From positions 1 through 63,063 of the forward strand of contig BLLW01000015.1 of assembly GCA_011959285.1 (NCBI GenBank): a stretch of 63,063 bases of DNA, written 5' to 3'. The notes under the pieces were generated by a model. That model did not search any database and was not told the origin of the DNA. It was given only the letters and a program-made list of their open reading frames with translations. The stretch comes from Lachnospiraceae bacterium. Lineage in GTDB: Bacteria > Bacillota > Clostridia > Lachnospirales > Lachnospiraceae. This document shows, piece after piece, positions 28,752 to 38,114 of this stretch (position 1 is the stretch's first letter; each line of letters begins with the position of its first letter). Made by a program: the position numbers and the translations under genes.

Positions 28752-29369
28752 ATGAAGGTGTTGATGATTAATGGAAGTCCCAGGGCAAATGGGAATACTT
28801 ATGTTGCATTGCATGAGATGGAAAAGGTTTTTGCAAAGGAAGGGATAGAAACGGAAGTTTTACATATTGGGAATAAGGATATCCGTGGATGTATCAGCTG
28901 TGGGCAGTGTGGTCAGAAGGGGAGATGTGTCTTTGAGGATGCTGTGAATGAGGCGGCAGAGAAATTTGAGGTGTGCGACGGGCTTGTGGTTGGCAGTCCG
29001 GTGTATTATGCTTCTGCAAACGCTACGCTTGTCGCTTTTTTGACCAGACTTTTTTATAGTACACATTTTGACAAGACGATGAAGGTGGGGGCAGCCGTCG
29101 CAGCAGCAAGACGGGGCGGGCTTACGGCAACTTATGATGAATTGAATAAATTTTTTGGGATTTGCGGGATGCCTATAGCCTCCGGTCAATATTGGAACGG
29201 AATTCACGGCGCTGCGCCCGGTGAAGCTGGTCAGGATGTGGAAGGTCTGCAGATGATGCGTACGCTTGCACAGAATATGGTATTTTTGATGAAGAGTATT
29301 GCGCTTGGGAAAGAGAAGTATGGCGTGCCGGTGAAGGAGCCGTTTTCACGGATGAATTTTATTCGATAG
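28752..29369 (+). CDS. NADPH-dependent FMN reductase / flavodoxin-family protein
   Basis: About 205 residues. 'MKVLMINGSPRANGNTYVALHEM' is the FMN phosphate loop. 'IRGCISCGQCGQKGRCVFEDAVNEAAEKFEVCDGLVVGSPVYYASANATLVAFLTRLFYS' is the iron-sulfur-flavoprotein-like region with its Cys cluster. It reduces flavins, quinones or nitro compounds. ATG 28752 is favoured over ATG 28746 because AAGGAGG then has about 9 bases of spacing. It is divergent from the WYL operon and followed after 22 bases by an NTF2-like gene. Confidence 0.88.
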   Translation: MKVLMINGSPRANGNTYVALHEMEKVFAKEGIETEVLHIGNKDIRGCISCGQCGQKGRCVFEDAVNEAAEKFEVCDGLVVGSPVYYASANATLVAFLTRLFYSTHFDKTMKVGAAVAAARRGGLTATYDELNKFFGICGMPIASGQYWNGIHGAAPGEAGQDVEGLQMMRTLAQNMVFLMKSIALGKEKYGVPVKEPFSRMNFIR

Positions 29370-29391
29370 TTGGAAAATGAGGGGGAGTCAG

Positions 29392-29760
29392 ATGGATCTA
29401 TATGGTTTCTGGGATGCAGTTCTTAGGCAGGATGCAGGAAGGCTGCGGGAATATTTTTGTAAAGATGCGTATGTGAACTGGCATTGCACGAATGAGCATT
29501 TTAATGTTGAAGAATATATAAGGGCAAACTGTGAATATCCGGGCGAATGGGATGGAAAGATTGAAAGGATAGAAAAAACGGGAAATTTGTGGACCGTGGT
29601 AGTTCATGTGTATGCACGGGATAAAACGATGTCCTTTCATGTGGTCTCATTTATGAAAATAGAGGGGAAGAAAATCAGTTCCCTTGACGAATATTGGGGA
29701 GATGATGGAGCGGCGCCTTCGTGGAGGCTGGATAAAAAAATAGGGACGGCAATTCTATAA
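29392..29760 (+). CDS. NTF2-like (SnoaL-type) protein
   Basis: About 122 residues matching the cone-shaped NTF2 fold. An N-terminal helix ('FWDAVLRQDAGRLREYFCKDAYVNWHCTNEHF') is followed by a curved sheet ('GKIERIEKTGNLWTVVVHVYARDKTMSFHVVSFMKIEGKKISSLDEYWGDDG'). Stand-alone members bind small ligands or act as isomerases or hydrolases. It is co-oriented with the flavodoxin-like gene upstream. Its stop overlaps the convergent DegV gene by 6 bases. Confidence 0.78.
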   Translation: MDLYGFWDAVLRQDAGRLREYFCKDAYVNWHCTNEHFNVEEYIRANCEYPGEWDGKIERIEKTGNLWTVVVHVYARDKTMSFHVVSFMKIEGKKISSLDEYWGDDGAAPSWRLDKKIGTAIL

Positions 29761-30654
29761 CACAGACTTTTTGATGATGCCGAGTCCTAACGGATAAGGT
29801 CCTGTGTGCACGCCGATGGTAGCTCCAATCTGATAGATGGGAAGCTCTTGCAGACCATAGTTTTCTCCCAGTACTTTAAGTACCATGTCGCGGTAGGATA
29901 TGGCTTCTTCGTAGTCATAGCCAAAACCTACGGCGATGCTGAAATGGTCAATGGATTCACCCTGCTCGTTAAGATAGTTTAAAATCAGGTCGATGGTCTT
30001 TTCCATGGATTTTTTACGGCTTCTGGCAATGCCGGAGGGGAATATTTCGCCCTGCTTTAAGGTGATGATTGGGCGGATGCCTAAGACGCTTCCGGCAATT
30101 CCTGCTACCTTGCCGATTCTGCCGCCGTGCTGTAGATATTCCATGTTTCCTACGGTAAAGAAGATGCGTCCCGTGGACTTGATCTCTTCCATCCGGTCGA
30201 TGGTCTCTTGGTATTCTGCGCCGCTTTCCTGCATGCGCACTGCTTCTAATACATAAAGACCCTGCAGCACGGTATTGACTGTGGCGTCGATTACCGTAAT
30301 CTGTGCGTCAGGGTAAGTTTCTGACATCATATTTTTGGCGTTGACGGCGGACTGCATGGAACCGCTGAATTTGGTGGTGATGCAGATACAGATGATAGGT
30401 ATATTCTGTTTGACAAAGGGAAGAAAAGCGTCCGCATAATCCTGAACGGAGGGCATGGAGGACTTAGGATATACTTTAGATTCATCCACCATTCTCTGAT
30501 AAAAATCGCGGATTCCGATTTCTTCTATCTCCTTCTGATAATGTTCGTCATCAAAAGAGACGTAAAAGGGTACGACCGTTACGTCTTTTTCTTTTGTCAA
30601 TTGGGGCGGCAGATCGCAGGAGCCGTCGGTGATGATATGAAATTTCTTGTCCAT
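29755..30654 (-). CDS. DegV-family fatty-acid-binding protein
   Basis: 299 residues of the FakB type. 'HIITDGSCDLPPQLTKEKDVTVVPFYVSF' begins the domain, 'SSMPSVQDYADAF' and 'TTKFSGSMQSAVNAKNMM' line the lipid site, and 'YLQHGGRIGKVAGIAGSVLGIRPIITLKQGEI' is the conserved middle. The C-terminal 'IGATIGVHTGPYPLGLGII' is typical. These bind a fatty acid and present it to the kinase FakA for phospholipid synthesis; no fakA is nearby. The 290-base gap after it (30655-30948) holds one 15-base palindrome (30768-30782) and no gene. Confidence 0.92.
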   Translation of the reverse strand: MDKKFHIITDGSCDLPPQLTKEKDVTVVPFYVSFDDEHYQKEIEEIGIRDFYQRMVDESKVYPKSSMPSVQDYADAFLPFVKQNIPIICICITTKFSGSMQSAVNAKNMMSETYPDAQITVIDATVNTVLQGLYVLEAVRMQESGAEYQETIDRMEEIKSTGRIFFTVGNMEYLQHGGRIGKVAGIAGSVLGIRPIITLKQGEIFPSGIARSRKKSMEKTIDLILNYLNEQGESIDHFSIAVGFGYDYEEAISYRDMVLKVLGENYGLQELPIYQIGATIGVHTGPYPLGLGIIKKSVL

Positions 30655-30948
30655 ATATTCTGTAACATCCTTCCGCTATATTTCTTCGTGAAGTAAATTG
30701 CTCAAATTAAAATTCTTATTTTCAACAATACATTACCACTTCTGGTAGAATTTATCAATATGAAATATAGTTTTAAAAACTAAATATATTTTAAAAAACT
30801 AATTATGGAATATTTAGAAGTTCTTAAGAAATATAGGCGGCGTTTGTTTAGGTTTTTGAGGTATTCTCTTTTTGTAATCCGTTATATATGGCAGACGGGG
30901 AGCCAGCCAGGCTGAACTGTAATTTAAATCAGGAAGGATGTGCGGAAT

Positions 30949-31458
30949 ATGACGATGGAATTGATTATGCAGTATTTTGCGAGGTATGGCGGTATTGCCA
31001 TTTTTGTGATTGTGCTTCTGGAGTATTTGAATCTGCCGGGATTTCCGGCGGGAGTCATCATGCCTCTTGCAGGACTGTGGGCGGCAAGGGGGAATATCAA
31101 GTTTCTTCCGGCGCTTGCAATCACGGTGGCAGCAGGTCTTACGGGAAGTATGATTTTGTATTATTTAGGATATAAGGGCGGAGAGTTGTTTTTACAGAAA
31201 TATCTGAACAAATTTCCTAAGCAGAGACCGGCAATAGAAAAGAAGTTAGCCTGGATTCGTGATAAAGGGAGTGTAGGCATTTTTATAAGTAAGCTGGTTC
31301 CCATGGTAAGGACGTTAGTTTCCATACCGGCAGGGGTCTCAAAGATGAATCTGGTGCAGTATACAATAAGTTCCACGCTTGGAATTTTTGTTTGGAATTT
31401 GTTTTTTGTGGGAGCGGGATATTATCTCGGCGACGCGGTTTTAAGTTATCTGGCATAA
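30949..31458 (+). CDS. DedA-family membrane protein
   Basis: About 169 residues with four to five hydrophobic segments. 'GIAIFVIVLLEYLNLPGFPAGVIMPLAGLWAARG', 'GLTGSMILYYLGYKGGE' and 'SKLVPMVRTLVSIPAGVSKM' contain the conserved acidic, Gly-rich and Arg/Pro residues of the DedA fold. DedA proteins flip phospholipids or undecaprenyl phosphate and support the proton-motive force. AGGAAGG precedes ATG 30949. It is followed 13 bases later by a GT4 lipid-type glycosyltransferase and then a two-component system, probably a membrane-lipid operon. Confidence 0.87.
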   Translation: MTMELIMQYFARYGGIAIFVIVLLEYLNLPGFPAGVIMPLAGLWAARGNIKFLPALAITVAAGLTGSMILYYLGYKGGELFLQKYLNKFPKQRPAIEKKLAWIRDKGSVGIFISKLVPMVRTLVSIPAGVSKMNLVQYTISSTLGIFVWNLFFVGAGYYLGDAVLSYLA

Positions 31459-31471
31459 GGAGGGCGGCAGG

Positions 31472-32671
31472 ATGAAGATTGCAATGATGACAAATAATTA
31501 TAAACCCTTTGTGGCAGGAGTGCCGATCTCCATAGAAAGACTGACGGACAGTTTAAGAAGTTTAGGGCATGAGGTGGTGGTCTTTGCTCCCAGCTATGAC
31601 GACCAGGAAGAAGAGGCGGATGTGGTAAGATATAAAGCTCTGATACGCGGAGTGACAGGCGGATTTTCTGTGCCCAATAGTCTGGATTTTGAGATAGAGC
31701 GTAAGTTTAAGGAAGGAAATTTCGATATCATCCATGTCCACCATCCCATGATGATCGGACACACGGCAAGATATCTTTCATGGAAGTATCATGTGCCTAT
31801 GGTATTTACCTATCATACCAGGTATGAGCAATATCTGCATTACATTGGGCTTTCAAAGCTGCAGGGAGTGATGCCGGCATATATCAGAAGCTACACAAAG
31901 CACTGTGATATGGTCATTGCACCAACGCCGCTTATGAAGAAATATCTGGAGAAAGTACAACCAGAGGCGGATATCAGGGTGCTTCCCACAGGGCTTTCAA
32001 AGGACAATTTTATGCCGGAAGAGGAGAAAGCATTGTGCCTTCGCAAGACGCTGGCAGGCGGAAAAAGGTATTTGTTCTGCACAGTGGCAAGGCTTGCAAA
32101 GGAAAAAAACTTGGTTTTTTTGCTTAATTGCATGAAAATGTTAAAAGATTCATGGGGAAGTGACTTCCGGTTAGTCTTAATTGGTGAGGGACCGCAGCGG
32201 TCAGAACTTGAGAAAAGAGCCGATAAACTGGGAATCAGGGATGAAGTGTGTTTTGCCGGGAAGATACCAAATCAGGAGATTAAAAATTATTGCCACGCAT
32301 CAGATTTATTTTTGTTTCCTTCTTTATCAGAGACACAGGGGATCGTACTGCTCGAGTCAATGGCAGCAGGCACGCCGGTTCTTGCTCTTCGTGCCACAGG
32401 AACCCAGGATGTGGTCCTAAACGGGGAAAACGGATATATGACGGATATGTCAGAGAAGGAGTTTGCCAGTAAACTGATAGATATTTTGGAAAAAAAGGAA
32501 ATTGACCTGCTCCGTCAAGGAGCGCTTGAGACAGCCCGGTGCTATAGCAGCGTACAGATTGCCAAGGAGGCAGTGCTCTTCTATGCACAGGCGGTTTACA
32601 ATAGAAAGGAAAAACAGCAGCAAAAACATGGAAATGGGAATAGAAAGAAAGATATGGTATACTTGGGATGA
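31472..32671 (+). CDS. GT4 glycosyltransferase, glycolipid-synthase-like
   Basis: 399 residues with the GT-B fold. N-terminal 'MTNNYKPFVAGVPISIERLTDSLRSLGHEVVVFAP' is followed by 'FDIIHVHHPMMIGHTARYLSWKYHVPMVFTYHTRYEQYLHY'. The donor-binding half has 'LVLIGEGPQRSELEKRADKLGI' and the E-x7-E motif 'SETQGIVLLESMAAGTPVLALRATG'. It resembles diacylglycerol glucosyl/mannosyl transferases of Gram-positive glycolipid and lipoteichoic-acid anchor synthesis. The DedA gene before it supports membrane-lipid work. The sugar donor is not decidable here. Confidence 0.88.
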   Translation: MKIAMMTNNYKPFVAGVPISIERLTDSLRSLGHEVVVFAPSYDDQEEEADVVRYKALIRGVTGGFSVPNSLDFEIERKFKEGNFDIIHVHHPMMIGHTARYLSWKYHVPMVFTYHTRYEQYLHYIGLSKLQGVMPAYIRSYTKHCDMVIAPTPLMKKYLEKVQPEADIRVLPTGLSKDNFMPEEEKALCLRKTLAGGKRYLFCTVARLAKEKNLVFLLNCMKMLKDSWGSDFRLVLIGEGPQRSELEKRADKLGIRDEVCFAGKIPNQEIKNYCHASDLFLFPSLSETQGIVLLESMAAGTPVLALRATGTQDVVLNGENGYMTDMSEKEFASKLIDILEKKEIDLLRQGALETARCYSSVQIAKEAVLFYAQAVYNRKEKQQQKHGNGNRKKDMVYLG

Positions 32672-32708
32672 TACAAACTGATTGATAAAATTCTGAAGGG
32701 GGAGCACC

Positions 32709-33416
32709 ATGGAAGCATACCATATCTTAATTGTGGAAGACGACAAAGAAATCAGAGAGGGAATTGAAATTTATTTAAAAAACCAGGGATATATTGTGTA
32801 TCAGGCAGCAGACGGCGTAGAAGGACTTGAAAAAATCAAACAGGAGGAAATCCATTTGGCAATCGTGGATGTGATGATGCCCCGGATGGACGGAATCACC
32901 ATGATGATGAAGGTCAGGGAGCAAGGCTATGAGTTCCCGGTCATCATGCTCTCGGCAAAGTCGGAGGAAGTGGATAAAATCATGGGGTTGAATATGGGGG
33001 CAGACGATTATGTGACCAAGCCCTTTACCACCATGGAGCTGCTTGCCAGAGTCAATTCCCATCTGCGCCGATACGCAAAGTTTCTGGAAGCAGTGGGAGA
33101 CAAAAAGCAGGATGACAAGGTCTATGTAATCGGCGGGCTGGAACTGAACGAGGAGACGGTGGAGTGCAGCGTGGACGGAAAACCGGTGAAGCTGACGCCG
33201 CTGGAGTTCAAGATTCTTCTTCTGTTGATGAAAAATCCGGGCAGGGTGTACAGTGCAGAGGAAATTTATGAGAGAGTCTGGAATGAGCAGGCAATCAATA
33301 CAGATACCATTATGGTACATGTGAGAAAAATAAGAGAAAAAATAGAAATCAATCCGAAGGAACCAAAATACTTAAAGGTGGTGTGGGGTGTTGGATACAA
33401 AATCGAAAAGCAGTAA
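32709..33416 (+). CDS. OmpR-family response regulator
   Basis: 235 residues. The receiver domain (1-120) carries the acidic pair 'EDDKE', the phospho-acceptor Asp in 'LAIVDVMMPRMDG', Thr/Ser in 'IMLSAKSEE' and Lys in 'DYVTKPF'. The C-terminal winged helix ('KLTPLEFKILLLLMKNPGRVYSAEEIYERVWNEQAINTDTIMVHVRKIREKI') binds DNA. GGGGGAG precedes ATG 32709. The 3' end overlaps the histidine kinase gene, its evident partner. Confidence 0.94.
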   Translation: MEAYHILIVEDDKEIREGIEIYLKNQGYIVYQAADGVEGLEKIKQEEIHLAIVDVMMPRMDGITMMMKVREQGYEFPVIMLSAKSEEVDKIMGLNMGADDYVTKPFTTMELLARVNSHLRRYAKFLEAVGDKKQDDKVYVIGGLELNEETVECSVDGKPVKLTPLEFKILLLLMKNPGRVYSAEEIYERVWNEQAINTDTIMVHVRKIREKIEINPKEPKYLKVVWGVGYKIEKQ

Positions 33417-35736
33417 AAAATTCAGTTTCCTTATGGCAGGCGCCATGGTAGCGCTTTCAGTGGCAATATTCATGTCATTTTATCCTGTGCTGAAAAAGCA
33501 GGCGATGAATTACTATACAGGGGAGTTAAGGAGCGACCAGCTTTTAAAGCAGTTTTATCAGAGCAATCTGATTCTATACAAAAGTATGCTGGATAAGACA
33601 CAGCAGGAGGAGATTCCTTATTCAGAATTGTATCTGGTGATAGAGGAAAGGGAATTGCTGCCGGAGGAGATGGAATCCGCCCAAGAATTTGAGATAGACA
33701 AAACGGCAAAAGAACTGAAGGAAGAACTGGTGCAGTATTTTGATGCCTATATGGATGGCACGAAAGATAAAATTATGGAGGGAATTGCCAAAAGTGCGGA
33801 TTACTGCGTGATTGACCATAGCACAGGTGAAATCATGAAGAACACAGGCAGGAGCATTGAAGCGCTGTACACGGATAAGAAATTTAGGGGAGAAGACGCC
33901 CCTTATGTGTATTATGCCATGATGACATATGACAGTGCAGGGAATCTTTCAGATGTGTCGGTGCGGGACGAAAGACCGGATGAACTTTTAAAGAGCCTCC
34001 AGAGCGTTATGGCAAGAGAATGGCTTAAGAGTGATTTTAACAGCTTCTTGAGCGGTGCACTGTATTATCAAACCACATTCAATTTCTATGATGATAAGGC
34101 GCAGGTGTCCTTCCGTGTGACAGACAGACCCAAAGATATGACCTTCATCTATGCATTGACCAAGGAGCAGAAGGATGCGCTGTGCCTGTCTGTGGGCGGA
34201 AGTGCAAATAGGGTTATGGCAGGATATGAGTGGGAACTGGAGAGAGCATATGAGCGTGCGGGCACGGTTTATATTTTAAATTGTATTTTAATCGTACTTG
34301 CTATTGCGGCTTTGCTATTAACTCGGTCAAAAAGATATTGCCTGCATAAGTTAAAGGGGGTTTCCCTCCACCTTGAAGTCAGCCTGTTTTCCATGATGTG
34401 CATGTTTTTTGGCTTTTGTTACGTCATAGTGAGGCTGGTGGGGTATACCAATAATGGAATTTTTGATGAGATGTACGGCAAGTATCTGGAGTTTTTGCCA
34501 TATGGGGTCTATCCAGTGCTGACAGGTGTGATCAATGTAACCGTATTAGCGCTGTATTTCGGCGCATGGTATTACTTTGCCACATCCTTAGGAGAACTAT
34601 TTGACTTAGGATTGGGCAGATTCTTGAAGGAACGGAGTATCATTGTGAAGCTTGCCCGCTGGTTTATGGACGGATGCAGGAATCGGAAAGAGCGGTTTAA
34701 GGAAGAAATTCTCCACGTGGACTTAGGGGCAAGCGCGGAAAAGACCATCAGGAAACTTGTTTTTTGGAATTTTATATTCCTTGCGGTGACGTGTTTTATG
34801 TGGATGTTCGGATGGATGGCGCTGATACTTTACACGATTGTACTTTATTTTGCCTTGAAAAAGTATGTGCAGAAGATACAGGAGCAGTATCAAAAACTTT
34901 TCCAGGCGACCAGGTCTATCGCGGAGGGAAATCTGCAGACACAGTTCGATGATGACTGGGGAATCTTTGAATCTTACAAGGAAGAACTTTCTAAAATACA
35001 GGACGGCTTTAAGACGGCGGTGGAGGAAGAGGTAAAAAGTCAGAAAATGAAGACAGAACTTCTTACCAATGTGTCCCATGATTTGAAAACCCCCCTTACG
35101 GCAATCACGACTTATATAGAATTGCTGGAATCAGAGAACATTACGCAGGAGCAGCGGGAAGAGTATCTTGGTGTGCTTAAAAAGAAGTCAGAGCGGCTAA
35201 AGCATCTGATCGAAGATTTATTTGAGGTGAGCAAGGCAAGCAGCGGCAACATCACTTTTCATCCTGTGGATGTGGATATCTGTCATCTGATGCGCCAAGT
35301 CTATCTGGAATATGAGGACCGGGTTGAAGATGCAGGACTGATTTTCCGATTTTGCGTGCCGGAGGAGAAAGTGATCCTGCTGCTCGATCCGCAGAAAACA
35401 TATCGGATTTTTGAGAATCTATACACGAACATCATCAAATATGCGATGCCAAACACCAGAGTCTATGTCAACGCTCAGAAGACGGAAAACGGCATTTTCA
35501 TTGAACTTAAGAACATGTCAGCATCGGAGCTGAACATACCGGCAGAAAACTTGACAGAACGATTCGTACGTGGCGACAGCTCGAGGAATACCGAAGGCAG
35601 CGGGTTAGGGCTTGCCATAGCCACCAGCTTTGTTGAACTTCAGGGAGGTAAGATGAAGGTGGAGATTGATGGGGATTTATTTAAGGTTAAAATTACGTGG
35701 AAAAAAGGTAGAGAAAATACTCTGTGCAGTCCTTAA
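33388..35736 (+). CDS. Membrane sensor histidine kinase
   Basis: 782 residues; GTG 33388 (or TTG 33391) overlaps the regulator by 29 bases. There is one N-terminal membrane helix (about residues 12-30), a long outside domain to about residue 290, then several more membrane helices (about 295-500). Next come a HAMP-like linker ('FQATRSIAEGNLQTQFDDDWGIF'), HisKA with the phospho-His in 'NVSHDLKTPLTAITTYIELL', and HATPase_c ('RIFENLYTNIIKYAMP', 'RNTEGSGLGLAIATSFVELQGG'). The outside domain is not recognised, so the signal is unknown. Location after DedA and a glycolipid transferase suggests envelope sensing. Confidence 0.92.
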   Translation: MLDTKSKSSKKFSFLMAGAMVALSVAIFMSFYPVLKKQAMNYYTGELRSDQLLKQFYQSNLILYKSMLDKTQQEEIPYSELYLVIEERELLPEEMESAQEFEIDKTAKELKEELVQYFDAYMDGTKDKIMEGIAKSADYCVIDHSTGEIMKNTGRSIEALYTDKKFRGEDAPYVYYAMMTYDSAGNLSDVSVRDERPDELLKSLQSVMAREWLKSDFNSFLSGALYYQTTFNFYDDKAQVSFRVTDRPKDMTFIYALTKEQKDALCLSVGGSANRVMAGYEWELERAYERAGTVYILNCILIVLAIAALLLTRSKRYCLHKLKGVSLHLEVSLFSMMCMFFGFCYVIVRLVGYTNNGIFDEMYGKYLEFLPYGVYPVLTGVINVTVLALYFGAWYYFATSLGELFDLGLGRFLKERSIIVKLARWFMDGCRNRKERFKEEILHVDLGASAEKTIRKLVFWNFIFLAVTCFMWMFGWMALILYTIVLYFALKKYVQKIQEQYQKLFQATRSIAEGNLQTQFDDDWGIFESYKEELSKIQDGFKTAVEEEVKSQKMKTELLTNVSHDLKTPLTAITTYIELLESENITQEQREEYLGVLKKKSERLKHLIEDLFEVSKASSGNITFHPVDVDICHLMRQVYLEYEDRVEDAGLIFRFCVPEEKVILLLDPQKTYRIFENLYTNIIKYAMPNTRVYVNAQKTENGIFIELKNMSASELNIPAENLTERFVRGDSSRNTEGSGLGLAIATSFVELQGGKMKVEIDGDLFKVKITWKKGRENTLCSP

Positions 35737-36030
35737 AAAGGGCTGCATGGAGTTTGGGGATGGATAAGATTTTGGCGTTATCTTAAGAAAGTGCCAGCTG
35801 CCGTGTGTTTCTCCGGGATATTCATAAAAGTGAACCGAGACACCGGCAATAATTTTAGACAAATGATTGAGCTGTTCTCGCAAAGAAGCAATCTCATCAT
35901 TTAAGCAGACAGCCATTCGTTCATTTCGGCAGAAAGAGAATTTGAGGTGACAAGGTGCGTGTTTGTAGTTTGAGTCATAGAACATCCTTAGAATAAAAGA
36001 AATTACAGAATTGTGTAAAAAATATATAAC
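35737..36030. other. Gap without a supported gene
   Basis: A partly complementary stem (about 35718-35755, GTGCAG against CTGCAT with flanking pairs) follows the kinase stop. The minus strand holds a 122-codon open frame (36045-35677) and a 25-residue frame, both unrecognised and without good start signals. I take the stretch as remnant or non-coding DNA. Confidence 0.4.
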
Positions 36031-36038
36031 ATGGAAAA

Positions 36039-36087
36039 TTGACAAAAGTCCGAAAACAGACTATAATACAAAGGTCTGTTTTCGGAC
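36039..36087 (+). promoter_or_regulatory. MarR-gene promoter inside a perfect 14-base inverted repeat
   Basis: TTGACA (36039-36044) and TATAAT (36062-36067) are 17 bases apart. GTCCGAAAACAGAC (36048-36061) fills most of the spacer and GTCTGTTTTCGGAC (36074-36087) is its exact complement beyond the -10 box. A repressor bound to both arms would enclose the promoter. The same repeat in RNA is followed by CTTTTATATTTT and could also act as a terminator for readthrough. Confidence 0.75.
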
Positions 36088-36150
36088 CTTTTATATTTTA
36101 TAAACTTAAAAACAAAATATAGGGCGATAGAAGGCGTTTGGAGGGGTGAT

Positions 36151-36606
36151 ATGAAAAAAAGAGGGACAAGAGATTGTCTGGCAGAGTATAACGGCATTAT
36201 CAAGGAAAATGATGATATATACCGTAACCTTGCAAGAATATTTGGATTATCGGAATGCAGTTTCTGGATTTTATATACGCTGCGGACCAACGACACAGCG
36301 CTTGCCCAAAGTGAGGTATGCGCCTATATGTACCAGCCTAAGCAGACCGTCAATTCCGCATTAAAGAAAATGGAATCAGAAGGATACCTTAAACTAGAGA
36401 AGGGAAAGGATCATAGGAGTAAACAGATTTCACTTACTGCAGGCGGAATTCGCCTTTGCGAAAGAACGGTTGATCGGATCATTGAAAGTGAGCGTGGAGC
36501 GTTAGGGCGTATGACGGCAGAAGAACAGGAAATGTTCTTATCGCTTTTTCATAAATATACGGACCTGTTAAGACAGGCGATGCAGGATATTTCACGAAAA
36601 GAATGA
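36151..36606 (+). CDS. MarR-family regulator
   Basis: 151 residues. The winged helix is 'ECSFWILYTLRTNDTALAQSEVCAYMYQPKQTVNSALKKMESEGYLKLEKGKDHRSKQISLTAGG', flanked by dimerisation helices. GGAGGGG precedes ATG 36151. The MATE gene follows after 24 bases, a well-known pairing in Clostridia in which MarR controls the exporter. The large inverted repeat over the promoter is its probable operator. The regulator is intact although the exporter is not. Confidence 0.92.
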   Translation: MKKRGTRDCLAEYNGIIKENDDIYRNLARIFGLSECSFWILYTLRTNDTALAQSEVCAYMYQPKQTVNSALKKMESEGYLKLEKGKDHRSKQISLTAGGIRLCERTVDRIIESERGALGRMTAEEQEMFLSLFHKYTDLLRQAMQDISRKE

Positions 36607-36630
36607 GGTAAAAGAGGTTAAAAGAAAATT

Positions 36631-37495
36631 ATGAGCGTACAATTATCGGAACATTTTACTTATAAAAAGTTAGTTCGCTTTTGCCTGCCGACAATTGCAA
36701 TGATGTTGTGTACATCTCTTTATGGAATTGTTGATGGCTATTTTGTTTCAAATTATGTTGGGAAGACGGCTTTTGCGGCAGTCAATCTGATTATACCTTT
36801 TCTCATGATCTTAGCTTGTTTTGGATTCATGATCGGCACAGGCGGAAGTGCGCTGGTTGGAAAGACGCTGGGGGAAGGGGCAAAGGAACGCGCCAACCGC
36901 TACTTTACGATGATGGTGTATCTAACGCTTATTTTGGGAGTAGTTCTGACGTTGATTGGTATTTTCTTTATGCGCCCTATTTCTTATATGCTGGGAGCTA
37001 CGGATGCTATGATAGAGGACTGTGTAGTGTACGGTAAGATTATGAATGCCTTCAATATTGCATTTATGCTTCAATTTCTATTCCAGAGCTTTTTCGTCAC
37101 AGCAGAGAAGCCAATGCTTGGATTTATGGCGACAGTGGCAGCAGGGATTACGAACATGGCGCTGGATGCCTTGTTTATAGCCGTTTTTCATTGGGGCGTG
37201 GCAGGGGCAGCATGGGCGTCTGTGATTGGACAATGTATCGGCGGTGTTCTGCCGCTTATTTATTTCCTGCGCCCGAATAGCAGTCTGCTGCAGCTTAAGA
37301 AAACGGGGCTTGAAGTGTCGGTCCTTTTGAAAGCCTGCCTAAATGGCTCGTCCGAACTGATGACCAATATATCCACAGCCGATTGTGTTCGGACTTGACG
37401 GTATCTGGTGGGCGATTACCGTTGCAGAAGCGTTTGCACTGGTGGTTTCAGCCATCTTTTTGCTTACTAAGAGAAAGAAATACCATTACCTATAA
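36631..37495 (+). pseudogene. MATE efflux transporter with internal deletion
   Basis: The first 245 or so codons encode a normal MATE N-terminal half ('YKKLVRFCLPTIAMMLCTSLYGIVDGYFVSNYVGKTAFAAVNLI', 'LGATDAMIEDCVVYGKIM', 'AWASVIGQCIGGVLPL', 'LNGSSELMTNIS'). The frame then runs into a stop at 37398. The C-terminal end of the family ('PIVFGLDGIWWAITVAEAFALVV...KRKKYHYL') is found straight after, in another frame, ending at 37495. About 180-200 residues that should lie between are absent, so a deletion near 37375-37385 removed part of the second half. It cannot make a full 12-helix exporter. Confidence 0.85.
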
Positions 37496-38020
37496 TGTGC
37501 ACTCCAGCTGGCAGTCGTAGGGCTCATCTTCGGCATGCTTCTGGTGAATAAACTCCGCGTCCACACATCCCATTTTTTTATAAAATGCCTGGCTCTCCAC
37601 GGCGGAATGGGCAGATATATATAGTTTTGCAGCGCCCTGCGATTTTGCCCATTCCTTTGCCGTGTGGAAGAGGGAAGCTCCGATGCCCTTGCCGCGCAGA
37701 TCTTCTGAGACATGGATGCTGGATAAGTCAAGATAGCTTTGTGTATTTCCGAATAACCCGGATTCCACAGAGACAAAGCCTTTCAGCATGCCATGCCAGA
37801 AGGCGGCATATACGAAACCGTTGGTGGCAAGGGTATGCTTTAGGCAGGAAATCAGTATTTCATATTCCTTTTCACCCCAATCATCGATAAAATGGTCGTC
37901 TTTGATTACCCATTCTGCGTTTTCTTTTCGCCAACACTTGGTGACGACTTGATGGCGGATAAAATCTTTAAATAGATCCCGGCTTATTTCATCTGAGGAC
38001 AGTGTCCTGTATTGAATCAT
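37490..38020 (-). CDS. GNAT-family N-acetyltransferase
   Basis: About 176 residues. 'LDLSSIHVSEDLRGKGIGASLFHTAKEWAKSQGAAKLYISAHSAVESQAFYKKMGCVDA' is the acetyl-CoA fold with the R-G-x-G-x-G motif. ATG 38020 is chosen because GGAGA lies 7 bases upstream; the frame extends further but without a start signal. It converges on the truncated MATE gene, overlapping its tail by 6 bases. Substrate unknown. Confidence 0.88.
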   Translation of the reverse strand: MIQYRTLSSDEISRDLFKDFIRHQVVTKCWRKENAEWVIKDDHFIDDWGEKEYEILISCLKHTLATNGFVYAAFWHGMLKGFVSVESGLFGNTQSYLDLSSIHVSEDLRGKGIGASLFHTAKEWAKSQGAAKLYISAHSAVESQAFYKKMGCVDAEFIHQKHAEDEPYDCQLECTL

Positions 38021-38114
38021 AGGGTTCTCCTTTGCTGCTATGCTGAATTTGCTGCCTTTCTTAAGAATTATATCATAAAATGTTGGAGTAAATATAACTT
38101 TTTCGTTGGATATG

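Noticed and set aside
30768-30782. Palindrome TAGTTTTAAAAACTA upstream of the DedA gene as an operator
   Set aside because: It is short, AT-only at its centre and in a very AT-rich gap; chance is a sufficient explanation.
35677-36045. 122-codon open frame on the minus strand after the kinase gene
   Set aside because: No ribosome site, partly overlaps the kinase 3' end, no recognisable domain; mixed-frame fragments suggest remnant DNA only.
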